DNA from: Candidatus Nanoarchaeia archaeon
GTDB lineage: Archaea; Nanobdellota; Nanobdellia; SCGC-AAA011-G17; JACPNG01
Direction: 5' to 3'
DNA: 49,987 bases
Assembly (NCBI GenBank): GCA_028713535.1
Contig: JAQTOC010000007.1
Coordinates: forward strand, 1-49,987
This document shows positions 32,910-40,889 of this stretch, piece by piece (position 1 is the first letter of the stretch; the number at the start of each line of letters is the position of its first letter). The notes beneath the pieces are model-generated. The model did no database searches. It saw only the letters and a list, made by a program, of their open reading frames with translations, and was not told where the DNA came from. The position numbers and the translations under genes are program-made.

Positions 32910-33487
32910 AAAAGAGAGAAATAATGATTGTAATTGTATTAATAGCAATCCTTGCAGTAATAATTATCTCAATAAATCTTATCAAAGACCAAAAAAAATA
33001 TAACGGATTTGAAGTTGAAAAAGTAGTAAGCCAGGGTTATGAAGGCTACACAACAAAAGTATACATGAATAACATTGCAGAGCCGTTTTATGTAAACACA
33101 AGATATCATCCAAAAGATCTTGAAGATATTCCTTATGATTCAAAAATAAAAGAAAAATTAAACAAAAAGAAAATTTATATTACCATAGACCCAACACAGA
33201 ATATGACAGGAAAAACAACCATTGCTGCATTAGAAATAAATAACATGGTCGAGCCAGTTTATAACATAGAAGTCCTTTCAGCCCTTACAAAAGACATTGG
33301 AAATAACATGACAATAATGGACTGCAACAGCGTAACAAGTGAAAATGCGGTCATCTGGATTAAATTAGGTGAAAACAACAGGGTTTATACAGAGAATAAT
33401 TGTGTTATCATTGAAGGTCAAACCCAGGATAATTTAATAAAAGGTGCAGATTTATTGGATTTTGTAGTATTGGGTGTAGTTAAGTAA
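32906..33487 (+). CDS. N-terminally anchored protein, paralogue B (SpoIIM operon)
   Basis: The layout repeats paralogue A: a short basic start, a membrane helix (IMIVIVLIAILAVIIISI), then an outward domain. Shared elements are IYITIDPTQN, the cysteine in MDCNSVTSENAVIWI, and CVIIEGQTQDNLIKGADLL. The two probably arose by tandem duplication and may form a heterodimer on the outer face next to SpoIIM. No catalytic motif is visible. The next gene has its own TATA. Confidence 0.78.
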   Translation: MKKREIMIVIVLIAILAVIIISINLIKDQKKYNGFEVEKVVSQGYEGYTTKVYMNNIAEPFYVNTRYHPKDLEDIPYDSKIKEKLNKKKIYITIDPTQNMTGKTTIAALEINNMVEPVYNIEVLSALTKDIGNNMTIMDCNSVTSENAVIWIKLGENNRVYTENNCVIIEGQTQDNLIKGADLLDFVVLGVVK

Positions 33488-33489
33488 AA

Positions 33490-33498
33490 CTTATATAT
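33490..33498 (+). promoter_or_regulatory. TATA box of the surface protein-glycosyltransferase unit
   Basis: CTTATATAT is centred 26 bases before the ATG at 33520. Confidence 0.55.
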
Positions 33499-33519
33499 GT
33501 CTAGTTTTTTAATACAATT

Positions 33520-34473
33520 ATGAAACAAATAATAATAATCATAACCATATTAACAGTCCTAAGCCTGCCTGTTTTGGCAGTGGATGCACTGGGAGTTTAC
33601 TCCTCAGAATGTACAAACAAGGGAGACATTAATATAGTCTTTTATATTGCTGAAAATAACTACAAAGTAGAATCCAGTTCAATGGAGCTTGAAATTAATA
33701 AAATAAAGTACGAAGAGCCCTGGAGCAACCAAAAATATCTTAGAAAAGGAACAGATTCCACAAAAGAATCAAACACAGCAATTTATGCAGAAGGAACCTT
33801 TAACGAAGATAAAGTCTATTCTGGAAGTTTAAAATACATTCAGGAGTATCTTAAGGATGACTCAAAAGGGGAAAATGCCACAATAACCTTGGCATTCACA
33901 GTAAGCTGCCCTGGCTTAAGGTTCAGCTGCAACAACCTAGGAGTTTCAATAGAATCATGCAAAAACACACCTGACGGTTTTGAAGCCATTATCGATATGA
34001 AAGGTATGGAGCAGTCAGTAGGCTACGAAATTAATCCTGAAACTATGATGGACTATCATTTCACAGCAGAGTCAAGCTATAAACAGATAGAAGGAAACTC
34101 AAAAGAAGGCGGGCTTCCAGAAAAGTATGCAATAGAAAAAATATCAGACAACAAATATAAATTCACAACAAACATTGGCTCAAATACAATAAAAGAGATG
34201 AACATAAGGTATAAATCAACAGAGCTTCCAATTCCCTGCCACGAACCTTCATACGAAAACATAACATTCTATTCTCATAAAGAATGCTCAACAGCACAAA
34301 CAACAGAGCCTGAAAAAGAAACACAGGAATCAACAGAAGAAGAAATTGAATCAAAGCCAGATGAACAAGAAGAAAAAGGTTCTAGTATGCTAGGGATAGT
34401 GATTGTTATAATATTAATAATCATAGCAGGGTTTGTATACTTCAAGCAGAAACAATTCAAACACAAACTATGA
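33520..34473 (+). CDS. Secreted, C-terminally anchored surface protein (317 aa)
   Basis: A signal peptide (about residues 1-20, ending LAVDA) leads to a beta-rich ectodomain with six to seven cysteines, for example SCPGLRFSCNN and ESCKN. A Glu/Thr-rich stalk (TEPEKETQESTEEEIES) follows, then a C-terminal helix, MLGIVIVIILIIIAGFVYF, and a basic tail. I recognise no domain. Its stop overlaps the glycosyltransferase ATG by four bases, so the enzyme may act on surface glycans or on this protein. Both points are inference. Confidence 0.8.
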   Translation: MKQIIIIITILTVLSLPVLAVDALGVYSSECTNKGDINIVFYIAENNYKVESSSMELEINKIKYEEPWSNQKYLRKGTDSTKESNTAIYAEGTFNEDKVYSGSLKYIQEYLKDDSKGENATITLAFTVSCPGLRFSCNNLGVSIESCKNTPDGFEAIIDMKGMEQSVGYEINPETMMDYHFTAESSYKQIEGNSKEGGLPEKYAIEKISDNKYKFTTNIGSNTIKEMNIRYKSTELPIPCHEPSYENITFYSHKECSTAQTTEPEKETQESTEEEIESKPDEQEEKGSSMLGIVIVIILIIIAGFVYFKQKQFKHKL

Positions 34474-35165
34474 AACCCAAGGTATTAGTTGGCTGTCCCA
34501 CGTCTTACCATAAGGAGTACTGCTTTGATGAATACCTTAATTCAGTAAAAAATCTAAGCTATGACAACTACGATATTTTACTGGTTGAAAACTCTGAAAA
34601 CAATGACTACTTTGATAAAATAAAGAAAAAACTTCCTGTGCTAAAAGGCCCATACGATGAATCAGCAAGGGAACGAATAGTTCTTTCAAGGAACATATTA
34701 AAAGACAAAGCAATAGAAAAATATGATTATTTGTTAAGTTTGGAGCAGGATGTAATCCCCCCAAAAAACATAATAGAATTGTTTCTTGAGCACAATAAAA
34801 AAGTCGTCTCAGGAATTTATTTTAACAGGGATTTAAAAACAAGAGAGCTGATTCCTCTTGCTTACATTGAGCTTCCAAAAGAAAAAGGGGAAGAGCTGCC
34901 TTCAATGCGTACATTAAATGATTCTGAAATGCTCAGTAATAACTTAATAAAAATAGTTTCCTGCGGCACAGGTTGTGTTTTAATTCACAAAGACATTCTA
35001 AAGAAAATAAATTTCAGGTATGAAAAAGATAAAGATGGTTTTGATGACAGGTTTTTCGGAATAGATCTGTTTAAGTTAAAAGAGCCGATGTACTGCGACA
35101 CAAGGGTAAAATGCAAACATCTTATTTTAAACAGGCCTTTTTTATGGAGAAACATCAAAAAATAA
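34470..35165 (+). CDS. GT-A fold glycosyltransferase-like protein
   Basis: The protein starts like a family 2 type transferase: VLVGCPTSYHKEY, then YDILLVENS. SLEQDVIPP stands where a DxD-type metal site is expected. A later FFGIDLFKLKEPMYCDTRVKCKH is typical of the acceptor half. At 231 residues it has only the catalytic domain and no membrane helix. The Glu-Gln-Asp in place of a plain DxD leaves some doubt about activity. It is coupled to the surface protein gene by a four-base overlap. Confidence 0.8.
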   Translation: MKPKVLVGCPTSYHKEYCFDEYLNSVKNLSYDNYDILLVENSENNDYFDKIKKKLPVLKGPYDESARERIVLSRNILKDKAIEKYDYLLSLEQDVIPPKNIIELFLEHNKKVVSGIYFNRDLKTRELIPLAYIELPKEKGEELPSMRTLNDSEMLSNNLIKIVSCGTGCVLIHKDILKKINFRYEKDKDGFDDRFFGIDLFKLKEPMYCDTRVKCKHLILNRPFLWRNIKK

Positions 35166-35173
35166 ATTGGAAA

Positions 35174-35183
35174 GGTTTAAAAA
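35174..35183 (+). promoter_or_regulatory. TATA box of the tRNA-Arg/tRNA-Cys unit
   Basis: GGTTTAAAAATA, after the purine-rich GGAAA, is centred about 29 bases before the first base of tRNA-Arg. Confidence 0.6.
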
Positions 35184-35208
35184 TAAAGTCTAACAAAAAA
35201 CCTTATAA

Positions 35209-35283
35209 GGGCCTGTAGCTCAGCTTGGATAGAGCGGCAGCCTTCTAAGCTGAAGGTCGCAGGTTCAAATCCTGCCAGGCCCG
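35209..35283 (+). tRNA. tRNA-Arg (anticodon TCT)
   Basis: A full cloverleaf can be drawn. The acceptor GGGCCTG/CAGGCCC is perfect, and the D stem is GCTC/GAGC. The anticodon loop is CTTCTAA with a CAGC/GCTG stem, and the T stem is GCAGG/CCTGC with loop TTCAAAT. The outermost anticodon-stem pair is a G-A mismatch. The discriminator is G and no CCA is encoded. It reads AGA codons. Confidence 0.95.
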
Positions 35284-35284
35284 C

Positions 35285-35356
35285 GCAGGCGTAGCCAAGC
35301 GGTTAAGGCAAGAGGCTGCAACCCTCTGACCCCAGGTTCGAATCCTGGCGTCTGCT
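35285..35356 (+). tRNA. tRNA-Cys (anticodon GCA)
   Basis: The acceptor GCAGGCG/CGTCTGC contains one G-U pair. The anticodon stem-loop is AGAGG-CTGCAAC-CCTCT, giving anticodon GCA, and the T arm is CCAGG-TTCGAAT-CCTGG. The discriminator U73 is the usual tRNA-Cys identity base. No CCA is encoded. It starts one base after tRNA-Arg, so the two are surely one transcript. Confidence 0.96.
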
Positions 35357-35373
35357 TATTTAACCATAAAAAA

Positions 35374-36531
35374 CTAAAGTTTCCTGACAATCCCTCTTTC
35401 AGCATCAACTTCTATTAAATCACCATTCTTAAAAACCTTAGTAGCAATCCTCGTATTAATCACACAAGGAACCCCTAATTCCCTAGAAACAATCGCAGCA
35501 TGGCTTAATAATCCACCAACGTCAGTAACAATCGCCTTAGCTTTCTTAATTGCTATCATCATATCCGGGGCAGTACTAGAAGCGATAAGAATCTCTCCTT
35601 TTCTCATTTTGCCTAAAGCTTCTGGCAAGGTACCAGCTAAAGAATCTTTAAAAACGCGAGCACGTCCACTTAGGACTGCCCTCTTAGAAACACAAACTCC
35701 TTTAACTTCCCCGCTATCAGACAAGTCTTCTTTCTTGTCATTAGTCCTCAAAACAACCTCAAAAAAATCATCATGATAGATAAATTTAAAGCCTTTCAAT
35801 CTATTCCTAATTTCCTCATTATCAATCTCTTTGGATTCAAGAAGAAAATCAATTATTTCTTTAGAAGTACACATTTTAGTCTCTAAAATATCCAACCCCG
35901 CCCGCTTACCAATCTCTCCAAAGAGTTTGCCAGCTTTCTCTAAAGCTCCGACAAACACTTTATGCAACTCAAATCTCCTCTCTCCTATTTTTTTCAATCC
36001 TTTAAATAAAAATCTCAGTTCAGGAGAAATCTCAAACTTAAGCTCATCAAACCGATTGCTCAATAGCAAAGAAACATTGGATTCAAATGGCTCAGGAACC
36101 TCAGATCTAAGATTGTTAAAAAGATCTTCATAAAAATCAGTCCTTGAAAATCTGTAAAATGCAACAATGTTTGAATAATTGTCTAAGAAAGAATTATAAT
36201 ATGCGCACAACTCCTTATTATTCTTCTTGCCCAGATCTTCTTTTTCAAACTTAGACAGTAAAGAATTCAGGTTAGCCTCAATCTCTTGTGTTTTTTGCCC
36301 AAAATAATCAAAAAAACTAGCTTCAGTATATTTTTTAGGACCAAATTTTCTCGCAGACGCCTCTGCAACCTTGTTCTTATAAAAAGTAAGCTTCTCCCCA
36401 TCACTAATAAAATAATGCCCAGTATAAGCAAAACCAAAAAACTTTGGCATTTTCTGGGTGTCTCCTCGATAGATTAGTTCCACCCAAATCAAAGGGGCTG
36501 CTAAAACCTCCCAAGATCTTTCATGATCCAT
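35374..36531 (-). CDS. Protein with PEP-utilizing swivelling (phosphohistidine) domain
   Basis: The C-terminal 100 residues are a PEP-utilizing mobile domain. The phospho-accepting His is in TDVGGLLSHAAIVSRELGVPCVI, as in PEP synthase and PPDK, and a closing GDLIEVDAERGIVRKL follows. The N-terminal 280 residues are helical and contain neither the ATP-grasp nor the TIM-barrel domain of those enzymes. It may be a phosphocarrier acting with separate kinase parts, like proteins of the PEP-utilizing family linked to rifampin phosphorylation. Function is unknown. It overlaps the end of the upstream 124-residue gene by 11 bases. Confidence 0.82.
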   Translation of the reverse strand: MDHERSWEVLAAPLIWVELIYRGDTQKMPKFFGFAYTGHYFISDGEKLTFYKNKVAEASARKFGPKKYTEASFFDYFGQKTQEIEANLNSLLSKFEKEDLGKKNNKELCAYYNSFLDNYSNIVAFYRFSRTDFYEDLFNNLRSEVPEPFESNVSLLLSNRFDELKFEISPELRFLFKGLKKIGERRFELHKVFVGALEKAGKLFGEIGKRAGLDILETKMCTSKEIIDFLLESKEIDNEEIRNRLKGFKFIYHDDFFEVVLRTNDKKEDLSDSGEVKGVCVSKRAVLSGRARVFKDSLAGTLPEALGKMRKGEILIASSTAPDMMIAIKKAKAIVTDVGGLLSHAAIVSRELGVPCVINTRIATKVFKNGDLIEVDAERGIVRKL

Positions 36532-36895
36532 TTTTATTATTCCTCTTATATCTTAAATACCTGAAGAACATAACAACTGCAGTAGCATCAAATGTTCCAG
36601 GAAGAATCAAATATAACCATACTAAAACAAATTTTATTTTATTTTGTTTAGGATGTTTCATAATCTCGATTGCATTTTTCCTAATTTTCTCTGTATCATC
36701 CTTTAAGTAAAAATAAAGCTCGGTTTTTTTGAATTTATTAAGTAAAACCAAAAACTCCCTAGAAACCCTCTTAACTTGTTTCTGGTTTCCAACTGCCCTT
36801 AAAAGCTGTAGATATTTTACTTCAAGTTTTTTAATAAGGGGCCTGTCCCTTCTAAACTTAGCCTTAAATGTCTTAAGTTTCTCTATAAACTGCAT
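36521..36895 (-). CDS. Basic single-span membrane protein (124 aa), unknown function
   Basis: About 80 residues of basic helical sequence (IEKLKTFKAKFRRDRPLIKKLEVKY) lead to a hydrophobic segment at about 87-112 (FVLVWLYLILPGTFDATAVVMFF) and a basic end. The kink at LPGT could make it a hairpin. I do not recognise the family. A TATA-like TTTTTAAAG (minus, about 36917-36925) lies 26 bases before the ATG. It probably shares an mRNA with the PEP-swivel gene, which begins in its last codons. Confidence 0.7.
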   Translation of the reverse strand: MQFIEKLKTFKAKFRRDRPLIKKLEVKYLQLLRAVGNQKQVKRVSREFLVLLNKFKKTELYFYLKDDTEKIRKNAIEIMKHPKQNKIKFVLVWLYLILPGTFDATAVVMFFRYLRYKRNNKNGS

Positions 36896-36909
36896 AACAT
36901 AGGATACAT

Positions 36910-37656
36910 CTATCTCTTTAAAAACCTAACTATAACCCCCAAAATAATAACAAAAAATAACAAGCCAATAAACAAAAACAAAGAATAATTAACTGGTTTT
37001 TTCTCTTCTTTAACGTCCAAATTAATGACTTTTTCATCAGTCTCAAACCCATTATAATTAACCTTAATTTTAAAAAAATAATAACCTTCCTCAGTTATAT
37101 TATAATAAACAGGAATAACTTTTTTATATTCAACAAGATACTTGTCAGATTTAAGGATCTCAACTAGATTATTATTATAATAAACTTCAGCCTCAGAAAA
37201 TGCCTCAACCAAACTTCCCTCATTAACAAAAACAGAATCAAGCTTAAGCAGTCCTATCCTAGCCTCGCTGCTGTAAACTCCAGCCAAAAATCCTTTTGTG
37301 ACAGATTCATTGATAATTTTAATTTCTTCTGTGCCATTAAAAATCAAGTTTATTGCCAAGCCATTCTCCAATATCAGTCCATTATCCTCAATGTTTTCCT
37401 TGACATAGATTTTATGATTCCCTTTTTGTTTATCCTTAACTAAAAAATTAATCTTTGTGAAATTTGAGGGCTCTAACTCAATGTCTCTAGGAGAAAAACT
37501 AATATCAATGTCAGAGCTGAAAACATATCCAGTTTTAAAATAATTGTCATTGTACAAAACAAAATATCCATCATACTTATCATAAAATCCTGCAGGAGAA
37601 ACTGCCAAAGAATAAACACAGGGCAATAAAACTAAAAATAAAATAATCAATTTCAT
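36910..37656 (-). CDS. Secreted, C-terminally anchored protein, partner of the lamin-tail protein
   Basis: A signal peptide (about residues 1-17, ending VYSLA) is followed by a beta-rich ectodomain of about 200 residues. A C-terminal helix (LFLFIGLLFFVIILGVIVRF) and a KR end close it. Several N-x-S/T sites (NFT, NGT, NES, NIT) occur. I recognise no family. Its ATG overlaps the stop of the lamin-tail gene by four bases, and that protein lacks an anchor of its own, so this one may hold it at the cell surface. Confidence 0.78.
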   Translation of the reverse strand: MKLIILFLVLLPCVYSLAVSPAGFYDKYDGYFVLYNDNYFKTGYVFSSDIDISFSPRDIELEPSNFTKINFLVKDKQKGNHKIYVKENIEDNGLILENGLAINLIFNGTEEIKIINESVTKGFLAGVYSSEARIGLLKLDSVFVNEGSLVEAFSEAEVYYNNNLVEILKSDKYLVEYKKVIPVYYNITEEGYYFFKIKVNYNGFETDEKVINLDVKEEKKPVNYSLFLFIGLLFFVIILGVIVRFLKR

Positions 37657-38858
37657 TTTCCGACAGCAACAACGTTTACTTTCCCGTTATAAACTCCCGG
37701 AGTTATTTCATTAGGAACATTAATCCTAAAGTCTAAGTTATTCTCATTTCCAGAATCTACAGAAACTCCAAACAAACTAGGCGTAGTCGTCAAGCCATTC
37801 CATATATTGTCAAAATAAAATTCTAAGCTTGATACTCCAACGCTTTTATCATCAAAACTTAAGTCTGTTCCATAAACCTCAATGTCAAAATCAACATTTC
37901 CCGTATTTTTTATTTTTATGTTTTTGGTTTCAGATATAAATCCCTGCCTTAACTTTCCAAAATCCAAGCTTCTTGTATCCAGAGAAGAAGCCAATAAAGG
38001 CAGGTATTCAAATTTAAGTTCATTCAAAGAACTCTTGTCATTTGTATCTGTCAAGTTTAATTTTATTGTGTAATTTCCAGGCTTTAAGTCATAATTTAAA
38101 TCAAAATATCCAGTTAAAACATCGTTATTTTTTTCCAAGGTAACTTCCTCAGTGTTTAGTTTAGCCTCTGCATTTTTTATTCCATTAGTAGTGTTAATCT
38201 CAACATAAATTCTTTTTTCTTGGTTAGGCAAAGGTAAAATCTGAATTCCTTCCTCTTCCAAGTCATCAGGATACATTCTGAATGATAAAACTTCTGGAAC
38301 ATTCTCAGTTATTTCAACACTTACATCAACAGAATCATCATAATAGCCAGGAGTTCCATCCTTGATTCCTTTTCTCCAGTTTTCAACATTATCTCCGTTA
38401 TTAAGATTTATTTTTTCCATGCTATAGCCCGTCCCTCCAATCCCATAACCTGTGTAATTAAATTCCAGATTAAAATCAGGGCATTCAACTAAAATTGTAT
38501 CATCATCAGTCAAGGAAAAACTTCCGTCTACAGCCTTGTAATTTCCATCATTAATGTCCCATATATTATCATTGTTTCCATAATAACTTTCAAAAGAATC
38601 TAAGTCCTCATCAGTTCCATCTATTAATTCTCTGGCTACAATAATAAATTCATAAGGCTCTATTATAACATCGTCAAAATTGCTTCCGTCTATCTTGCAG
38701 TTTACTAAATCTATTCTTGTCCCATTATTATAAAACTCAATCCATTCCAAATCTGTATCGCTTATTGGCTCTGGGTCATACATTATCTCTGAAAAAACTA
38801 GGTCTGCTCTTGCCAGAGGTATTAGTAATGCTAAAAAGATTAACAATTGAATTTTCAT
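37653..38858 (-). CDS. Secreted lamin-tail-domain (LTD) protein
   Basis: After a signal peptide (residues 1-18, ending ARA) comes a lamin-tail domain at about 20-150: LVFSEIMYDPEP, LEWIEFYNNG, DLVNCKI, and IIVARE. Two beta-sandwich-like segments follow, with LKPGNYTIKLNLTDTN and an ending VPNEITPGVYNGKVNVVAVGK. In prokaryotes LTD domains occur on extracellular proteins, often with nucleases or adhesive modules, and here no enzyme domain is visible. There is no membrane anchor. A TATA is centred about 26 bases before the ATG. The next gene, overlapping by four bases, encodes an anchored partner. Confidence 0.85.
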   Translation of the reverse strand: MKIQLLIFLALLIPLARADLVFSEIMYDPEPISDTDLEWIEFYNNGTRIDLVNCKIDGSNFDDVIIEPYEFIIVARELIDGTDEDLDSFESYYGNNDNIWDINDGNYKAVDGSFSLTDDDTILVECPDFNLEFNYTGYGIGGTGYSMEKINLNNGDNVENWRKGIKDGTPGYYDDSVDVSVEITENVPEVLSFRMYPDDLEEEGIQILPLPNQEKRIYVEINTTNGIKNAEAKLNTEEVTLEKNNDVLTGYFDLNYDLKPGNYTIKLNLTDTNDKSSLNELKFEYLPLLASSLDTRSLDFGKLRQGFISETKNIKIKNTGNVDFDIEVYGTDLSFDDKSVGVSSLEFYFDNIWNGLTTTPSLFGVSVDSGNENNLDFRINVPNEITPGVYNGKVNVVAVGK

Positions 38859-38877
38859 AGATAAAATAATTCTAAAA

Positions 38878-38888
38878 ATATTTATAAT
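38878..38888 (-). promoter_or_regulatory. TATA box of the lamin-tail operon
   Basis: The minus strand reads TTATAAATATT, centred about 26 bases before the LTD gene ATG. Confidence 0.6.
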
Positions 38889-38936
38889 TTTTAGCCAAAT
38901 AAATCCAAAACTATTTCATAAAATCCCGAATAATAA

Positions 38937-38947
38937 CCTTTAAAAAA
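38937..38947 (+). promoter_or_regulatory. TATA box of tRNA-Ser
   Basis: CCTTTAAAAAA, preceded by a CCGAA stretch, is centred about 27 bases before the tRNA-Ser gene. Confidence 0.55.
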
Positions 38948-38969
38948 CCCTAAAAGACTCTAATTCCAT

Positions 38970-39053
38970 GCCGGGATCGCATAACCTGGTATTGCGCAGG
39001 TCTTGAAAACCTGTTTCCGCAAGGATATCTGGGTTCAAATCCCAGTCCCGGCG
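38970..39053 (+). tRNA. tRNA-Ser (anticodon TGA)
   Basis: The acceptor GCCGGGA/TCCCGGC is perfect. The anticodon stem-loop is CAGGT-CTTGAAA-ACCTG, giving TGA for UCA codons. The long variable arm (TCC-GCAA-GGA) is the class II mark of tRNA-Ser, and the discriminator is G. No CCA is encoded and no intron is seen. Confidence 0.95.
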
Positions 39054-39082
39054 TATTCACCTAAAAACCAAATGACAAAATT

Positions 39083-39094
39083 CTTATATAAATA
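39083..39094 (+). promoter_or_regulatory. TATA box of the dCTP deaminase-Nudix gene
   Basis: CTTATATAAATA is centred 25 bases before the ATG at 39113. Confidence 0.65.
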
Positions 39095-39112
39095 AAAGAT
39101 TTAACTCCCAGC

Positions 39113-40885
39113 ATGAGTCTAGACAGGTGCCTTAACGATATAGAAATAGAAGGGATGATAAATCAAGGCAGGCTGCTAAATACCCCGGTTGATAATAGAA
39201 TCCAGCCTTGTTCTTTCGATCCAAGGGTTGGAAATGAAATATTTATTATAGATGCAGAAGAAGGGCTTTTCAGGCCAAACAACCAAGAAAGCGTTTATAG
39301 AACATTATTACAACTACCCGGACGAAGAAGAGAAAAAGTAAATATCAAAGGTGGTTTTGAATTAAAAAAAGGATTCACTTATTTAATCCCAATAGAAGAA
39401 AAAATAATACTAGATGCAGACGAGTATCTAAAGTCCTCCCCAAAAAGCAGCTTAGGAAGATTATTTCTAGATACGCGAATGCTAACTGATTATAACTCAA
39501 GTTTTGATGAAGTTAGTGGGGATAATGTATCAAATAAAACACTCAACCTTTGGTTGCTCACCCAGCCACTTGCATTTAACATAATTTTGTATCCTGAAAT
39601 TTCTCTAAACCAGTTAAGATTTTTTAAGGGAGATGATTCAAGATTACCTGACTCAGAAATTAAAAAAGAATTTGCAAAAAATCCATTATTATATTCGAAA
39701 GATGGATCTGGAAAGTCCATTCCAATTAGTAATCTAAATATACGGGATGGATTAGACATCCACCTAGATTTATCAGGAAAAGGCACTCAAGGGATTGTAG
39801 GATTAAGAGCAAGGCATAATCCAGATCCAATAGATATCTCGAAGAAGAATGAATATGATGCAGAGGAATTTTTCGAGCCATTAAAAGGAAATAAAATAAA
39901 CCTCAAAAGAGGGGAATTATATCTTTTCTACTCAGCAGAAATACTAAAGATTCCTCCTCATCTAAGTGCAGAAATGAATGACCATTCCAAGATAAGCCTC
40001 AGAGGGCCATTGCATTTTGCAGGGTTTATAGATAGTGGTTTTACTGGCGACTTGGCATTTGAAATCAGGTCAGATGAAGTTTCCCCTATGGAATTAAACG
40101 ACAATATGCCAATAAGCAAACTTGAAATATTCAGGAATAATTCTCCAAAAAGAATTTATGGAGAAGAAATAGGCTCATCTTACAACCATCAGGTTGGACC
40201 AAGAGTATCAAAACACTTCAAACCATTTGATTTTAGTCTCGCAGCCAGGAACTACAAAAAACTTGATAGAGAAGTATTGGTACAAGATAGATTATTATTA
40301 GAACCCTTCAGAAAAAATAAAATTGGCTTTGAATTCTTTACAGGAGATGAATCCATGTTAATAAAAACAATAGAAAAAGGATTTTTCCAATCCCGTTACG
40401 ATTGCGAGCAGGATGAATTAGTATTGCAGCCAATCCCTTATGTGATACTTCTCAATGATAAAGGACAAGTATTTTCCTATGTAAGAACTGAGGATATTAA
40501 AGATTACGGAGACAAAAGATTATTTGGAAAATATTCTGTTGGAGTCGGAGGCCACATAAACAAAACAGACAAGAATGATAAACAAAACCTAATCCAGACC
40601 TGCTTAAACCGAGAAGTCTTTGAAGAAGAAGTTGAAATAATTGGAAGTTATAGTCCTCCAAAATTTGTAGGAACGATTATAGAAGATAAAAAACCTGTAG
40701 ACCGAGTACATTTTGGATTAGTATATGCCTTGCATGTAAACGGAAATGTTACTCCAAAAGAAGCTTCAATTATAACTGGAGAAATGATTCCAATAAAAAC
40801 TTTAATGAACGATCCAAACCTAGAACGTTATGAAACCTGGAGCCAAATTCTAATTCCAAACCTAGATGAAATCTATAAAAAATAA
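39113..40885 (+). CDS. dCTP deaminase (PF06559 type) fused to a C-terminal Nudix domain
   Basis: Residues 1-380 match the long dCTP deaminases with two dUTPase-like halves. RIQPCSFDPRVG is near the start and SPKSSLGRLFLDTRMLTD is in half 1. Half 2 has DHSKISLRGPLHFAGFIDSGFTGDL and an AFEIRS with the presumed catalytic Glu. Residues from about 410 to 590 form a Nudix-like domain with GVGGHINK near 478 and REVFEEEVEI near 500. The combined protein could deaminate dCTP and hydrolyse the product or other damaged nucleotides, but this is inference. It is 590 residues against about 370 for the usual enzyme. It is a single-gene unit convergent with purM. Confidence 0.86.
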   Translation: MSLDRCLNDIEIEGMINQGRLLNTPVDNRIQPCSFDPRVGNEIFIIDAEEGLFRPNNQESVYRTLLQLPGRRREKVNIKGGFELKKGFTYLIPIEEKIILDADEYLKSSPKSSLGRLFLDTRMLTDYNSSFDEVSGDNVSNKTLNLWLLTQPLAFNIILYPEISLNQLRFFKGDDSRLPDSEIKKEFAKNPLLYSKDGSGKSIPISNLNIRDGLDIHLDLSGKGTQGIVGLRARHNPDPIDISKKNEYDAEEFFEPLKGNKINLKRGELYLFYSAEILKIPPHLSAEMNDHSKISLRGPLHFAGFIDSGFTGDLAFEIRSDEVSPMELNDNMPISKLEIFRNNSPKRIYGEEIGSSYNHQVGPRVSKHFKPFDFSLAARNYKKLDREVLVQDRLLLEPFRKNKIGFEFFTGDESMLIKTIEKGFFQSRYDCEQDELVLQPIPYVILLNDKGQVFSYVRTEDIKDYGDKRLFGKYSVGVGGHINKTDKNDKQNLIQTCLNREVFEEEVEIIGSYSPPKFVGTIIEDKKPVDRVHFGLVYALHVNGNVTPKEASIITGEMIPIKTLMNDPNLERYETWSQILIPNLDEIYKK

Positions 40886-40889
40886 AGAA

